Shown here: in pieces, positions 27,373 through 36,123 of the stretch
Numbering within the stretch: the stretch's first letter is position 1
How the letters are laid out: every line of letters starts with the position of its first letter
NCBI GenBank assembly: GCA_903944725.1
Contig: CAJASX010000116.1
Coordinates: 1 to 36,123, forward strand
Source: an uncultured beta proteobacterium
GTDB taxonomy: Bacteria > Pseudomonadota > Gammaproteobacteria > Burkholderiales > Burkholderiaceae
Direction of reading: 5' to 3'
Length of the DNA: 36,123 nucleotides
The notes under the pieces: model-generated
Databases searched by the model: none
Told to the model about the DNA's origin: nothing
Seen by the model: only the letters and a program-made list of their open reading frames with translations
Program-made: the position numbers and the translations under genes

Positions 27373-29979
27373 CTAAACTTGACTACCAAGTACTTCTAGT
27401 AATTCTGTTTCTAGTTGAATTTGTAAGCGCGGATTTTTACTGAGCTCACTGGCATTTAAGAGTAAGACGTCTTCAACGCGCTCGCCAAGCGTATTAATGC
27501 GGGCGGTATGCAGTGAGACGTGGTGTTTTGCCAAAACTCTTGAAATAGCATAAAGCAACCCTGCACGGTCGCTGGCGGTGAATGAGAGCGCATAGTATTG
27601 GCCGCGTTCATCGGGTTGCATATGCACGCGGGGTTGAATAGGGAAGCTGCGCGACTGGCGCGATAAACGGCCCATTGATGGTGTCGGTAGTGGGGTGGGT
27701 TTTTGTAATGCCTCGGTGAGAGCATATTCAACTAATTGAATTTGATTACGGTAACTATGGGGCTCATCATCTAATTCACTACTAGCAACTTCAAAGGTGT
27801 CTAAGGCATAACCATGCCGAGTGGTATGAATTCGCGCATCTAGAATAGAAAAGCCGTTACGCTCAAAATAACCACAAATGCGTGAGAAAAGGTCTGCTTG
27901 GTCAGGCATATAAATAGCGACCTGCAAGCCTTCTCCTGCCGGTGATAAGCGTGCAAGCACAATTGGCTTGGTAGTTTCAACTTGCTTCATTAAATGGCGT
28001 GATAGCCAAGCGATATCACCTGCTTCTTGGCGTAAGAAAAAAGCCACATCGAGTTTTTGCCAGAAGGCCTCATACGCAGAGTCTTGAAAGCCATGTAAGC
28101 GCAAGTTACGCCGAGCTTCTTCCTGATGTTGGGCTAATTCCGAAGAGGCATCAGGCTTGGCACCGCCTAAAACACGGAGGGTGGCGCGGTATAAATCTTC
28201 CAGCAGCTTGGCTTTCCAGCCATTCCACACCTTAGGACTCGTGCCACGTACATCAGCTACAGTTAAGAGATAAAGTGCAGTTAGGCGGCGCTCATCACCA
28301 ACTTTCTTGGCAAAAGCCATAATTACATTTGGATTACTAATGTCTTGTTTTTGCGCAACTTGACTCATATTTAAGTGTTCAGCTACCAGCCAAACTAATA
28401 ATTCGATATCTTTTTTATCGAGCCCATGATCTTTAGCAAATTCACGTACATCACGCTTCCCTAGTAATGAATGATCGCCTCCCCGCCCTTTAGCGATATC
28501 GTGAAATAAAGCTGCAATGACGAGGAGCCAGGGTTTTTCGAAGTGGGCAATTAAACGGCTACACAAAGGAAATTCATGGGTATGTTCTACCACCATAAAG
28601 CGGCGAACATTTCTTAAAACCATCAAAATATGTTGATCGACTGTATAAACATGAAATAAATCATGTTGCATTTGTCCAACGATGCGCCGAAAGGGCGGCA
28701 AGTAACGACCGAGCACACTGGTTTGATTCATCAGTTTAAATGCATTACTAACACCATCAGCTTGTTGCAGGATTTCAATAAAAAGTTGGCGATTAATCGG
28801 ATCTTTACGCCATTGACTATTCATTTTTTTACGCGCGTTATACAGCGCCCGCAAAATCGTAGCCGATAAGCCATTGACCGCTGGAATTTGAGTTAGCACT
28901 AAGAAGGTACGCAGAATTTGTTCGGGATTTTTTTGATACAAAAGCGGATCTTGAATATCTAACAGGCCTTGGCGCTCAATAAAGTCGCTGTTCTTTTCGC
29001 CTGGAATCGGATGAATTGTGCGCGATTCTTGGGGAAATAATAAGGCTTCAATATTTTGTAACAAGATGGTATTGAGTTGGCTCACCGCCTTGGCTACCCA
29101 GTAGTAGCGACGCATGATAGTTTCACTAACTTGCCGTGCTGAGCTTTCTTCAATACCCATGGACTTTGCTAAGCCCGCTTGTAAGTCAAACGCTAAAACA
29201 TCTTGATGGCGTTTGGCAAGCAAATGTAAATTAGCCCGCAAGGTTGCCAGAAAGCGTTTATTACGTTTTAATTCAGTTAGCTCGCGCTCTGTAATTAGAT
29301 TCTTTTGAAACAAATCATTAAAACTATTGCCAAGTTGTGCCGCCTTGCTAACCCACAAAATTACTTGTAAATCGCGCAGACCCCCTGGACTCTCTTTGCA
29401 GTTGGGTTCAAGTGCATAGGGGGTGTCTTGGTATTTTTGATGACGTTGCGTTTGCTCTAGTAATTTTGCTTGGAAGAAAGTCTTTGGATCAAGTGCTGCG
29501 GTAAATGTGGTTTGGAATGTTTTAAATAAACTACGCGAGCCGCAGATCAGTCGCGCTTCTAAGAGCGAGGTACGCACAGTAATATCTTGCTCTGCTTCAC
29601 TTAAGCATTCTGCTAGAGTTCGAACGGCAGAACCAATTTCGATACCTAAATCCCAGCATTGAGTAATAAAGCGAGCCACCTTTTCGCTATTGCCTTGAGG
29701 ATCATGTGAGACGGTATTGGGCAACAAGACCAATATATCAATATCAGAATAAGGAAAAAGCTCTGCGCGCCCAAAGCCACCAACAGCAATTAATGCTAGG
29801 TCAGAATCGATTGCACAGTCTTGCCATAAGTGTATTAAGGCAGCATCATTGATTTCTGTTAGTTTTTTTGTCAACCTAGCGACGTTTTGATCCTCCAGAA
29901 ATAACTGGTATTCAGTAGCGCGGGAACTGCGTAGATGAGCAATAGCATGATGCGGTGCGAGTGCAGTCGCTGTATTCAT
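27373..29979 (-). CDS. glnD: [Protein-PII] uridylyltransferase/uridylyl-removing enzyme GlnD
   Basis: Glutamine sensor that uridylylates PII proteins (GlnB/GlnK) when glutamine is low and removes UMP when it is high, setting glutamine synthetase and Ntr activity. 868 residues (E. coli 890). The nucleotidyltransferase domain has GGFGRAELFPYSDIDILVLL (about 66-85). A GlnD linker domain follows (EPNCKESPGGLRDLQVILWV). The HD hydrolase domain has LFHDIAKGRGGDHSLLG (about 490-505). Two C-terminal ACT domains complete it (about 680-760 and 795-868: VAIYMPDQADLFSRICGYFE, LSFTASDRAGLLYAISRVLA). Start is ATG at 29979, 30 bases after the map stop, so map and glnD are probably cotranscribed. Ends 2 bases from the convergent ligA. 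Confidence 0.96.
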   Translation of the reverse strand: MNTATALAPHHAIAHLRSSRATEYQLFLEDQNVARLTKKLTEINDAALIHLWQDCAIDSDLALIAVGGFGRAELFPYSDIDILVLLPNTVSHDPQGNSEKVARFITQCWDLGIEIGSAVRTLAECLSEAEQDITVRTSLLEARLICGSRSLFKTFQTTFTAALDPKTFFQAKLLEQTQRHQKYQDTPYALEPNCKESPGGLRDLQVILWVSKAAQLGNSFNDLFQKNLITERELTELKRNKRFLATLRANLHLLAKRHQDVLAFDLQAGLAKSMGIEESSARQVSETIMRRYYWVAKAVSQLNTILLQNIEALLFPQESRTIHPIPGEKNSDFIERQGLLDIQDPLLYQKNPEQILRTFLVLTQIPAVNGLSATILRALYNARKKMNSQWRKDPINRQLFIEILQQADGVSNAFKLMNQTSVLGRYLPPFRRIVGQMQHDLFHVYTVDQHILMVLRNVRRFMVVEHTHEFPLCSRLIAHFEKPWLLVIAALFHDIAKGRGGDHSLLGKRDVREFAKDHGLDKKDIELLVWLVAEHLNMSQVAQKQDISNPNVIMAFAKKVGDERRLTALYLLTVADVRGTSPKVWNGWKAKLLEDLYRATLRVLGGAKPDASSELAQHQEEARRNLRLHGFQDSAYEAFWQKLDVAFFLRQEAGDIAWLSRHLMKQVETTKPIVLARLSPAGEGLQVAIYMPDQADLFSRICGYFERNGFSILDARIHTTRHGYALDTFEVASSELDDEPHSYRNQIQLVEYALTEALQKPTPLPTPSMGRLSRQSRSFPIQPRVHMQPDERGQYYALSFTASDRAGLLYAISRVLAKHHVSLHTARINTLGERVEDVLLLNASELSKNPRLQIQLETELLEVLGSQV

Positions 29980-30009
29980 GGTGGCAGAAGGACTAATTTG
30001 GGAAAGTGC

Positions 30010-30846
30010 CTACGCCGCAATAAGCTGAGGTCGAAATGCTAAGCCCTTAACGCATTCGGGTGGCGGATTACTGCCCGCCGACCAGGTTAACACCTCAACA
30101 CCTTGTGTAGTTACAAGTAAAGTATGTTCCCATTGCGCTGATAGGCTACGGTCTTTAGTTTTTACCGTCCATTGATCGGGCATCGTGCGAATTTCTCGGC
30201 GTCCAGCATTAATCATGGGTTCAATCGTGAACGTCATACCTGCTTGCAATTGTTCGCCAGTGCTAGGGCGCCCATAATGCAAAATTTGCGGGTCTTGGTG
30301 AAAGACTTTGCCAATGCCATGACCACAATATTCACGAACGACTGAATACCCAGCCTGCTCGGCGTGGGTTTGAATTACATGGCCAATATCGCCTAAATAG
30401 GCACCAGGTTTAACTTGGGCAATACCCAGCCACATACATTCAAAGGTAATTTGCGTTAAGCGCTCAGCCAAGACCGAAACTTCGCCAACCTTAAACATTC
30501 GGCTGGTATCACCGTAGTAACCATCTGGGGTGATCACCGTGATATCCAAATTAACCAGATCGCCTGCTTTAAGTACTTTATCACCTGGAATGCCATGGCA
30601 AATGACATCGTTTACCGAGGTGCAGATTGCCGCTGGAAAAGGGGGGTAGCCTGGGGGTTGGTAATTTAATGGCGCTGGAATGGTATTTTGGACATCCCGC
30701 ATAAAGGTATGGCAAATTTGATCGAGTTCGCCCGTACTTACCCCTGGAAGAATTGCTGGAGCTACGTGGTCGAGTACTTCGCTGGCGAGCCGACCCGCCT
30801 CACGCATGCCATGGATGTCTTTTTCAAGGGTAAAAACACTGTTCAT
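30010..30846 (-). CDS. map: Methionine aminopeptidase type I (MAP)
   Basis: Removes the initiator methionine from nascent proteins with a small second residue. 278 residues (E. coli 264; the extra length is mostly a C-terminal tail after VEVLTWSAG). Pita-bread fold with five metal ligands: DITVITPDGYYGDTSRMF (both Asp), CGHGIGKVFHQDP (His and HGIG motif), TFTIEPMI (Glu) and SAQWEHTLLVT (Glu). The substrate-site histidine is in VICHGIP. N-terminal IHGMREAGRLASEVLDHV is typical. ATG at 30846. It is divergent from rpsB across 172 bases, the same arrangement as in E. coli. Confidence 0.97.
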   Translation of the reverse strand: MNSVFTLEKDIHGMREAGRLASEVLDHVAPAILPGVSTGELDQICHTFMRDVQNTIPAPLNYQPPGYPPFPAAICTSVNDVICHGIPGDKVLKAGDLVNLDITVITPDGYYGDTSRMFKVGEVSVLAERLTQITFECMWLGIAQVKPGAYLGDIGHVIQTHAEQAGYSVVREYCGHGIGKVFHQDPQILHYGRPSTGEQLQAGMTFTIEPMINAGRREIRTMPDQWTVKTKDRSLSAQWEHTLLVTTQGVEVLTWSAGSNPPPECVKGLAFRPQLIAA

Positions 30847-30910
30847 GCCTTGATTATCAACGACTTGAGGTTTTTTGGGTCTTTTGCGCCTAGATGATTG
30901 ATATATAAGC

Positions 30911-30916
30911 TATAAT
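30911..30916 (+). promoter_or_regulatory. Candidate -10 of the rpsB operon promoter
   Basis: A perfect TATAAT, 103 bases upstream of the rpsB ATG in the map/rpsB divergent gap. No good -35 lies at 16-18 bases, so activators or UP-like AT-rich DNA (ATTGATATATAAG just upstream) may help. A start near 30923 would give a leader of about 96 bases that begins at the small hairpin described next. The AT-rich block could also serve map in the other direction. Confidence 0.48.
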
Positions 30917-30923
30917 TTGCTGA

Positions 30924-30993
30924 TCGAAGTAATTCGAAATAGCAGGCTAAGCCTTCCAGGGTAGCGTTTTTTAGCGCAGTCAGGACTTAGCCT
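30924..30993 (+). promoter_or_regulatory. Structured rpsB 5' leader (possible S2 autoregulation site)
   Basis: The leader between the -10 and the rpsB start holds two exact inverted repeats. First, TCGAA-GTAA-TTCGA (30924-30937) forms a 5-bp stem capped by a GNRA-type loop. Second, AGGCTAAG (30944-30951) pairs with CTTAGCCT (30986-30993) and encloses 34 bases with a T-run (GCGTTTTTTAGCGC). In E. coli the rpsB-tsf message is repressed by S2 binding its leader, so a similar role is reasonable here but not shown. A clear AGGAG lies 7 bases before the ATG, outside both stems. Confidence 0.5.
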
Positions 30994-31018
30994 TAGACCA
31001 AACCCTTAGGAGAATGTT

Positions 31019-31768
31019 ATGTCAGTAACCATGCGTGAAATGCTAGAAGCCGGTTGCCACTTTGGCCACCAAACGCGCTTTTGGTCCCCCAAGATGGCCC
31101 CTTATATTTTTGGCCATCGCAACAAAATCCACATTATTAATCTGGAAAAGACTTTGCCGATGTTTCAGGATGCTCTGAAATTTGCGAAGCAAATTGCCGC
31201 TAATCGTGGCACGATTTTATTTGTTGGCACTAAACGTCAATCACGCGAAGTGATTGCAGAAGAGGCTGCACGTGCGGGCATGCCTTATATCGATAGCCGC
31301 TGGTTAGGCGGCACCTTAACTAATTTTAAGACTGTTAAAGGCTCTTTGAAACGCTTAAAAGATATGGCCGTCGCTAAAGAAGCGGGTGATTGGGATAAGC
31401 TTTCAAAGAAAGAAGCCCTAACCAATGATCGTGATCTCGATAAATTACAAAAGGCCTTAGGCGGTATCCAAGACCTTAACGGAGTACCCGATGCAATCTT
31501 TGTGGTTGATGTGGGTTATCACAAAATTGCCATTACCGAAGCTAAAAAATTAGGCATCCCAGTTATCGCCGTGGTTGATACCAACCATTCTCCCGAAGGG
31601 ATTGATTACATCATTCCTGGTAATGATGATTCGAGCAAGGCTGTGCTGCTTTATGTACGCGGTATTGCCGATGCCATTTTGGAAGGTAAGGCCAACTCTG
31701 TTCAAGAGGTCTTAGAAGCTGTGAAAGAAGGCGAAGAAGAATTTATTGAAGAAGGGAAGGTAGTGTAA
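31019..31768 (+). CDS. rpsB: 30S ribosomal protein S2 (uS2)
   Basis: Small-subunit ribosomal protein that joins late in assembly and helps bind S1. 249 residues (E. coli 241). The opening [20 protein letters not shown] is the family signature, followed by [35 protein letters not shown] and [20 protein letters not shown]. The C-terminus is acidic ([13 protein letters not shown]). The ATG has a strong AGGAG. The TAA overlaps the tsf ATG by one base (TAATG), so the two are translationally coupled as well as cotranscribed. Confidence 0.98.
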   Translation: MSVTMREMLEAGCHFGHQTRFWSPKMAPYIFGHRNKIHIINLEKTLPMFQDALKFAKQIAANRGTILFVGTKRQSREVIAEEAARAGMPYIDSRWLGGTLTNFKTVKGSLKRLKDMAVAKEAGDWDKLSKKEALTNDRDLDKLQKALGGIQDLNGVPDAIFVVDVGYHKIAITEAKKLGIPVIAVVDTNHSPEGIDYIIPGNDDSSKAVLLYVRGIADAILEGKANSVQEVLEAVKEGEEEFIEEGKVV

Positions 31769-32649
31769 TGACTGTAATTACCGCTGCAATGGTTGGCGAA
31801 TTACGCGCCAAAACTGATGCCCCGATGATGGAATGCAAGAAAGCATTAACTGAAGCGGTTGGCGATATGGCGAAAGCGGAAGAAATTCTACGCGTAAAAT
31901 TGGGTAGCAAAGCTAGTAAAGCTGCTTCGCGCATTACTGCTGAAGGTGTGGTTGCTAGTTATATTAATGGCAGCATTGGCGCTTTGATTGAAGTAAATTG
32001 TGAAACCGATTTCGTTTCAAAAAATGATGATTTTTTGACTTTTAGTAAAGCTTGCGCGCAGTTAGTAGCCGACCAGAATCCTACGAATGTCACTGCTTTA
32101 TTAGCCTTGGCGATGGCTGATAAAACGGTCGATGCCGTGCGTAGTGAATTAATTGGGCGTATTGGCGAAAATATGACGCCACGTCGTTTTCAACGCTTTG
32201 CTGGTACTGGTAAATTAGTTTCCTATTTGCACGGCACTCGCATTGGTGTGATGGTTGAATTTGAGGGCGATGAAACAGCAGCTAAAGATGTCGCTATGCA
32301 TATTGCCGCAATGAAACCCGTAGCCTTATCTGCTGCCGATGTACCAGCAGCCAATATTGCTGCCGAGCGTAACATTGCTGAGCAAAAAGCAGCTGAGTCG
32401 GGAAAGCCAGCCGAGATTGTGGCAAAGATGGTTGAAGGTACAGTACAAAAGTATTTAAAAGAAGTTTCTTTACTTGATCAAACTTTTGTTAAAAACGATA
32501 AGCAAACAGTTGAGCAAATGCTTAAAGCGACCAATACCACCATTAAGTCATTTACCTTGTATGTGGTTGGCGATGGCATTGAAAAGCGCCAAGATGATTT
32601 TGCCGCGGAAGTTGCTGCACAAGTAGCGGCTGCCAAAGTGAGTGCCTAA
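31768..32649 (+). CDS. tsf: Elongation factor Ts (EF-Ts)
   Basis: Guanine nucleotide exchange factor that recharges EF-Tu with GTP. 293 residues (E. coli 283). The N-terminal module reads [20 protein letters not shown], the EF-Ts signature, then [20 protein letters not shown]. The core domain shows [20 protein letters not shown], where the TDFV motif inserts next to the EF-Tu Mg2+ site. [13 protein letters not shown] and the C-terminal [20 protein letters not shown] are present. It is coupled to rpsB by a 1-base overlap, and pyrH follows after 29 bases. Confidence 0.98.
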   Translation: MTVITAAMVGELRAKTDAPMMECKKALTEAVGDMAKAEEILRVKLGSKASKAASRITAEGVVASYINGSIGALIEVNCETDFVSKNDDFLTFSKACAQLVADQNPTNVTALLALAMADKTVDAVRSELIGRIGENMTPRRFQRFAGTGKLVSYLHGTRIGVMVEFEGDETAAKDVAMHIAAMKPVALSAADVPAANIAAERNIAEQKAAESGKPAEIVAKMVEGTVQKYLKEVSLLDQTFVKNDKQTVEQMLKATNTTIKSFTLYVVGDGIEKRQDDFAAEVAAQVAAAKVSA

Positions 32650-32678
32650 GATTAATTACTTTTATAGAATAATTTAAT

Positions 32679-33389
32679 ATGCCTGCTTACAAGCGTGTCC
32701 TTCTCAAACTTTCTGGCGAAGCCTTAATGGGGGATGATGCTTTTGGGATCAACCCAATAACGATCGACGCAATGGTGGCAGAAATTGCCGAAGTGGTTGG
32801 GATAGGCATAGAGTTAGCTATTGTGATTGGTGGCGGAAATATATTTCGCGGTGTCGCTGGAGGCGCAGCGGGTATGGATCGTGCGACTGCCGATTACATG
32901 GGCATGCTAGCCACAATGATGAACTCATTGGCTTTGCAAGATGCCCTGCGGCAAAAAGGGGTAGAAGCGCGGGTGCAATCGGCATTACGTATGGATCAGG
33001 TAGTGGAGCCTTATATTCGGCCACGGGCCATTCGCGCAATGAGTGAAGGTAAGGTAGTCATTTTTGCCGCTGGCACAGGCAACCCATTTTTTACTACCGA
33101 TACGGCTGCTGCTTTACGCGGAGCCGAAATGGGCGTTGAAGTGATGCTAAAGGCCACTAAGGTAGATGGAATTTACAGCAGTGATCCAAAACTTGACCCA
33201 AATGCTACTTTGTATCAGTCGATTACATTTGATGAAGCACTGATTAAAAATTTACAAGTGATGGACGCCACTGCTTTTGCTTTGTGTCGTGATCGTAAAC
33301 TACCAATACGGGTTTTTTCTATTTTGAAGCCTGGTGCATTAATGCGTGTGGTATTGGGTGAGTCGGAAGGTACTTTGGTTCACGTTTAA
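32679..33389 (+). CDS. pyrH: UMP kinase PyrH
   Basis: Phosphorylates UMP to UDP in pyrimidine nucleotide synthesis; bacterial PyrH is an amino-acid-kinase-fold hexamer activated by GTP and inhibited by UTP. 236 residues (E. coli 241). The motifs are [20 protein letters not shown] (phosphate binding), [57 protein letters not shown] and [18 protein letters not shown], all in order. The ATG at 32679 has no clear Shine-Dalgarno in an AT-rich gap. It lies between tsf and frr; the frr ATG is 13 bases after its stop. Confidence 0.97.
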   Translation: MPAYKRVLLKLSGEALMGDDAFGINPITIDAMVAEIAEVVGIGIELAIVIGGGNIFRGVAGGAAGMDRATADYMGMLATMMNSLALQDALRQKGVEARVQSALRMDQVVEPYIRPRAIRAMSEGKVVIFAAGTGNPFFTTDTAAALRGAEMGVEVMLKATKVDGIYSSDPKLDPNATLYQSITFDEALIKNLQVMDATAFALCRDRKLPIRVFSILKPGALMRVVLGESEGTLVHV

Positions 33390-33402
33390 AAGGAGTGCTG
33401 TG

Positions 33403-33963
33403 ATGTCTGCTGCGGAAATTAAAACCAGCGCCGAGCAAAAGATGCATCGGTCGCTTGAATCTTTAAAAAGTAATTTAGCAAAAATTCGTTCGGGGCGAGC
33501 AAACGCTGGCATTCTGGAACACATTACAGTTGATTATTACGGTAACCCAACACCACTTAGTCAAGTAGCGAATTTAGGCCTAGCTGATGCTCGCACCATC
33601 AATGTGCAGCCATTTGAGAAAACCATGGTTGCCGTGATTGAAAAAGCCATTCGTGATTCAGATTTGGGCCTAAATCCCGCTTCACAAGGTACCGTTATTC
33701 GGGTACCGATGCCGCCACTCACCGAGGAACGTCGGCGTGAGTTGACAAAATTAGTAAAAAGCGAAGGTGAAGAAAGCAAAATTGCGATTCGTAATTTACG
33801 GCGTGATGCCAATGAACATTTAAAGCGACTGAGTAAAGATAAGGTGATCTCAGAAGATGAAGAGCGGCGCGCTCAAGATGAAGTGCAAAAAATGACCGAT
33901 CGCGCTGTCAGTGATATTGATAAAATCGTGGTCGAAAAAGAGAAAGAGATCATGACGGTGTAG
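33403..33963 (+). CDS. frr: Ribosome-recycling factor (RRF)
   Basis: With EF-G, splits the post-termination ribosome. 186 residues from ATG at 33403, matching the 185-186 usual for RRF; the frame is open upstream to 33346 inside pyrH, but the AAAAGGAG site 8 bases before 33403 and family length decide the start. The three-helix bundle is clear: [20 protein letters not shown] with [20 protein letters not shown] following, the small beta domain ([20 protein letters not shown]), then [20 protein letters not shown] and a long C-terminal helix. Part of rpsB-tsf-pyrH-frr. Confidence 0.97.
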   Translation: MSAAEIKTSAEQKMHRSLESLKSNLAKIRSGRANAGILEHITVDYYGNPTPLSQVANLGLADARTINVQPFEKTMVAVIEKAIRDSDLGLNPASQGTVIRVPMPPLTEERRRELTKLVKSEGEESKIAIRNLRRDANEHLKRLSKDKVISEDEERRAQDEVQKMTDRAVSDIDKIVVEKEKEIMTV

Positions 33964-34008
33964 CGCCGTTTAATCTCATCAATATGACTCATTTACCAGA
34001 CTCTTTTT

Positions 34009-34794
34009 ATGCCTAAACATACTAGCTCTACCTTAGTTATTCCTGATGTCAGTGCGGTGCCACGCCATGTAGCCATCATCATGGATGGCAATGGGCGCTG
34101 GGCTGGTAAACGCTTAATGCCCCGAGTGACAGGACATTCAGAAGGTTTAGAGTCGGTGCGTAAAGTAGTCGAAGAATGTCGCCGCGCTGGAGTTGAATAC
34201 CTGACAATTTTTGCTTTTAGTTCGGAAAATTGGCGACGCCCACCTGAAGAGGTGGGATTTTTAATGAAGTTATTTTTAAAATCACTGCGTCGTGAAGTCA
34301 CTCGTTTAAGTGATAACGATATTCGCTTTAAACTGATCGGTGATTTAAGTCGCTTTGATTCCGCGATTCAAGATATGGTCCGTTTTTCGGAAGAGAAAAC
34401 TGCGCATTGCACCGGCTTAACTCTAACGGTTGCTGCTAACTATGGGGGGCGTTGGGATATTTTACAAGCTATGCGTAAGTGCCTCGTGCTAAATCCAGAT
34501 TTGCAAGCGGATCAAATTACCGAAGAGTTATTACAAGAACATTTATCGATGGCTTATGCGCCAGAGCCCGATTTATTTATTCGTACGGGTGGTGAGCAGC
34601 GCGTAAGCAATTTTTTATTATGGCAACTTGCTTATGCCGAGCTCTATTTCACTGATGTGTTGTGGCCTGATTTTGATGCGGCACAATTACATCAAGCATT
34701 TGATTGGTTTAGTCAACGTGAGCGCCGCTTTGGTCGCACTAGTGCACAACTTGCAACTAAATTACCTAAAGTTGCTACTCAGGGCAGTGTCTAA
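34009..34794 (+). CDS. uppS: Isoprenyl transferase, undecaprenyl diphosphate synthase (UppS)
   Basis: cis-Prenyltransferase that extends farnesyl diphosphate with isopentenyl units to undecaprenyl diphosphate, the carrier lipid for peptidoglycan and other envelope glycans. 261 residues (E. coli 253). Catalytic Asp and diphosphate site in [13 protein letters not shown] (about 21-33), [13 protein letters not shown], the [15 protein letters not shown] motif (about 64-78), ANYGGRWDI, and the C-terminal [20 protein letters not shown] with YTD-like [13 protein letters not shown]. The ATG at 34009 follows frr after 45 bases and a T-run, with no strong ribosome site. cdsA follows 26 bases on. Confidence 0.97.
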   Translation: MPKHTSSTLVIPDVSAVPRHVAIIMDGNGRWAGKRLMPRVTGHSEGLESVRKVVEECRRAGVEYLTIFAFSSENWRRPPEEVGFLMKLFLKSLRREVTRLSDNDIRFKLIGDLSRFDSAIQDMVRFSEEKTAHCTGLTLTVAANYGGRWDILQAMRKCLVLNPDLQADQITEELLQEHLSMAYAPEPDLFIRTGGEQRVSNFLLWQLAYAELYFTDVLWPDFDAAQLHQAFDWFSQRERRFGRTSAQLATKLPKVATQGSV

Positions 34795-34820
34795 GCGCGC
34801 TTGCGTCTAAACACTTTTCC

Positions 34821-35651
34821 ATGCTAAAGACTCGTATTATTACCGCTGTACTTTTACTAGCCGTACTCTTACCCAGCTTCTTTTTGCTGACACCCTTGTA
34901 TTTGAGTGGGATTTTTTTGCTGATCTTAGCTTTAGCAGCTTGGGAATGGAGTCGTTTAATTGCCCCGCAAAAAAGCGCCCTTGCATTCATCTATGCGCTG
35001 CTTTTAATCTTAATCATTGCCGCTTTATTGTATGGGCAAAAGCCAATTATTGAATTTGGTGTCTTACTTAGCGCAAGTTTTTTTTGGATCTTTATCGCCC
35101 CCATTTTTTTGTGGCGAAGCCTTCATTTGCCTGTAGCACAATGGCCTTTATCATTCGCTTTATTAGGTTTAATTATTTTTTGTGCAGCGTGGTTTGCACT
35201 AATTTTGTTGCGTCAGTTTGGTGTGATATTTTTACTTTCCACTATGGCCTTAGTTTGGGTTGCTGATATTGGTGCTTATTTTGTAGGTAAAGCCGTTGGA
35301 CGTCGGCGTTTAGCGCCGCAACTTAGCCCTGGCAAAACCCTTGAGGGCGCGGTAGGCGGCATTATCTTCGCTTGTATCTATGCGAGTCTGTGCGCTTGGT
35401 ATTTACCTTTTAACCTTACTTTGTTTGGCTTTGCTGTGATGCGTTTAGGTTTTCTGGCAATGCTTGGCTTGGTTATTGGCTTATGTCTTTTTAGCATCGT
35501 TGGCGACTTATTCGAGTCACAGCTAAAACGTTTAGCAGGTGTAAAAGATAGCAGTAGCTTACTGCCAGGACATGGTGGCGTTTTAGATCGGATCGATGCA
35601 TTATTACCAACCATGCCGCTTGCAGCACTTTTAGTTGGTCTGATGTTATGA
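34821..35651 (+). CDS. cdsA: Phosphatidate cytidylyltransferase CdsA
   Basis: Integral membrane enzyme that makes CDP-diacylglycerol from phosphatidate and CTP, the branch point to all phospholipids. 276 residues (E. coli 285). About eight hydrophobic helices, starting [20 protein letters not shown]. Conserved pieces are [54 protein letters not shown], and the C-terminal family signature [20 protein letters not shown]. The TGA overlaps the dxr start as ATGA (4 bases), so the lipid and isoprenoid enzymes are translationally coupled. No break. Confidence 0.96.
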   Translation: MLKTRIITAVLLLAVLLPSFFLLTPLYLSGIFLLILALAAWEWSRLIAPQKSALAFIYALLLILIIAALLYGQKPIIEFGVLLSASFFWIFIAPIFLWRSLHLPVAQWPLSFALLGLIIFCAAWFALILLRQFGVIFLLSTMALVWVADIGAYFVGKAVGRRRLAPQLSPGKTLEGAVGGIIFACIYASLCAWYLPFNLTLFGFAVMRLGFLAMLGLVIGLCLFSIVGDLFESQLKRLAGVKDSSSLLPGHGGVLDRIDALLPTMPLAALLVGLML

Positions 35652-36123
35652 GTTTGCCACGGCGAATCGCAATTTTAGGATCGACGGGTTCGATTGGGGT
35701 CAATACCCTTGATGTTATTCGCGCACATCCCATGCGCTACCAAGTGGTAGCTTTAACGGCCAATCAACAAGTCGATCGGCTATTAGCCCAATGCCGCGAA
35801 TTTAAACCGCGTATTGCGGTGCTTGGCGATGCCCAGAGCGCAAAACAATTAGCCGATGCTTTGTTGCGCGAAAAAATTCCAACTGCAGTGTTATATGGCC
35901 CTGAAGCTTTAGTAACAGCAGTAATTGATTCTGATTGCGATACGGTGATGGCGGCTATTGTAGGTGCTGCGGGTTTGTTGCCTACGCTGGCTGCAGCGCA
36001 AGCGGGTAAGCGGATTTTATTGGCCAACAAAGAAGCTTTAGTGATGTCGGGCGATTTATTCATGCAAGCGGTGCGAGATAGTGCTGCGGAATTAATTCCG
36101 ATTGATAGTGAGCACAATGCAAT
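35648..36123 (+). CDS. dxr: 1-deoxy-D-xylulose 5-phosphate reductoisomerase Dxr (partial, 3' end cut by window)
   Basis: Second enzyme of the MEP isoprenoid pathway, converting DXP to MEP with NADPH; its product feeds undecaprenyl synthesis by UppS upstream. The first 158 codons are present, starting at the ATG that overlaps the cdsA stop. The NADPH-binding [14 protein letters not shown] is at residues 11-24. Next come [33 protein letters not shown], and the beginning of the metal/substrate motif PIDSEHNA just before the window ends. Order frr-uppS-cdsA-dxr is the form seen in pseudomonads and betaproteobacteria, unlike E. coli where dxr precedes the uppS homologue. Confidence 0.96.
   Translation, partial: MSLPRRIAILGSTGSIGVNTLDVIRAHPMRYQVVALTANQQVDRLLAQCREFKPRIAVLGDAQSAKQLADALLREKIPTAVLYGPEALVTAVIDSDCDTVMAAIVGAAGLLPTLAAAQAGKRILLANKEALVMSGDLFMQAVRDSAAELIPIDSEHNA

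Noticed and set aside
33346-33402. Longer frr start inside pyrH
   Set aside because: The AAAAGGAG site and the 186-residue family length fix the start at 33403.

Overview
This window reads as the core chromosome of a free-living, moderately AT-rich betaproteobacterium of the Burkholderiaceae. Polynucleobacter or a close relative is my best guess. The reasons are the gene content and order (rpfE-type/recJ/prfB/lysS; lolC-lolD-tatD-comEC; smc-zipA-ligA; map-glnD divergent from rpsB-tsf-pyrH-frr-uppS-cdsA-dxr), a Bug-type (TctC) periplasmic binding protein, the mid-40s-looking GC content and the very tight gene packing. No search was run, so the genus is inference. I see no mobile element, prophage, CRISPR array, rRNA or genomic island. 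No stretch over 300 bases lacks a gene; the longest gap is about 170 bases.

Layout. Positions 1-108 hold the last codons of a dsbB-like gene. A minus-strand cluster follows (110-5636), transcribed as rpfE-type gene, recJ, prfB, lysS. prfB carries the classic programmed +1 frameshift. A divergent plus-strand run (5749-11027) encodes lipoprotein release (lolC, lolD), a TatD hydrolase and the DNA-uptake channel ComEC. A fumarylacetoacetate-hydrolase-family enzyme (minus) faces away from a Bug-type binding protein (plus). Next is an unusual protein with a histone-H1-like basic tail and a YbjN-like domain, then an initiator tRNA gene (minus) with a strong promoter. A plus-strand run of kup, a small secreted protein and radA follows (13828-17639). 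It converges on dapD-dapE-prmB (lysine/peptidoglycan precursor synthesis and ribosomal protein methylation, minus). Divergent from dapD is smc-zipA-ligA (chromosome organisation, division, DNA ligation). It converges on map-glnD (N-terminal Met removal, nitrogen sensing). Divergent from map is the translation/envelope run rpsB-tsf-pyrH-frr-uppS-cdsA-dxr, with dxr cut by the window end.

The genome looks streamlined. Neighbouring genes commonly overlap by 1-14 bases or abut. All four convergent protein-gene junctions lie between a 9-base overlap and a 2-base gap, leaving no room for ordinary terminators. Five genes need TTG or GTG starts (rpfE-type, comEC, the small secreted protein, smc, ligA).

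I found no convincing new multi-gene system. The items most worth a second look are the H1-tail/YbjN-like fusion, an apparent internal duplication of the ZipA domain, the small secreted protein coupled to kup, the structured rpsB leader, and the terminator-free convergent junctions.
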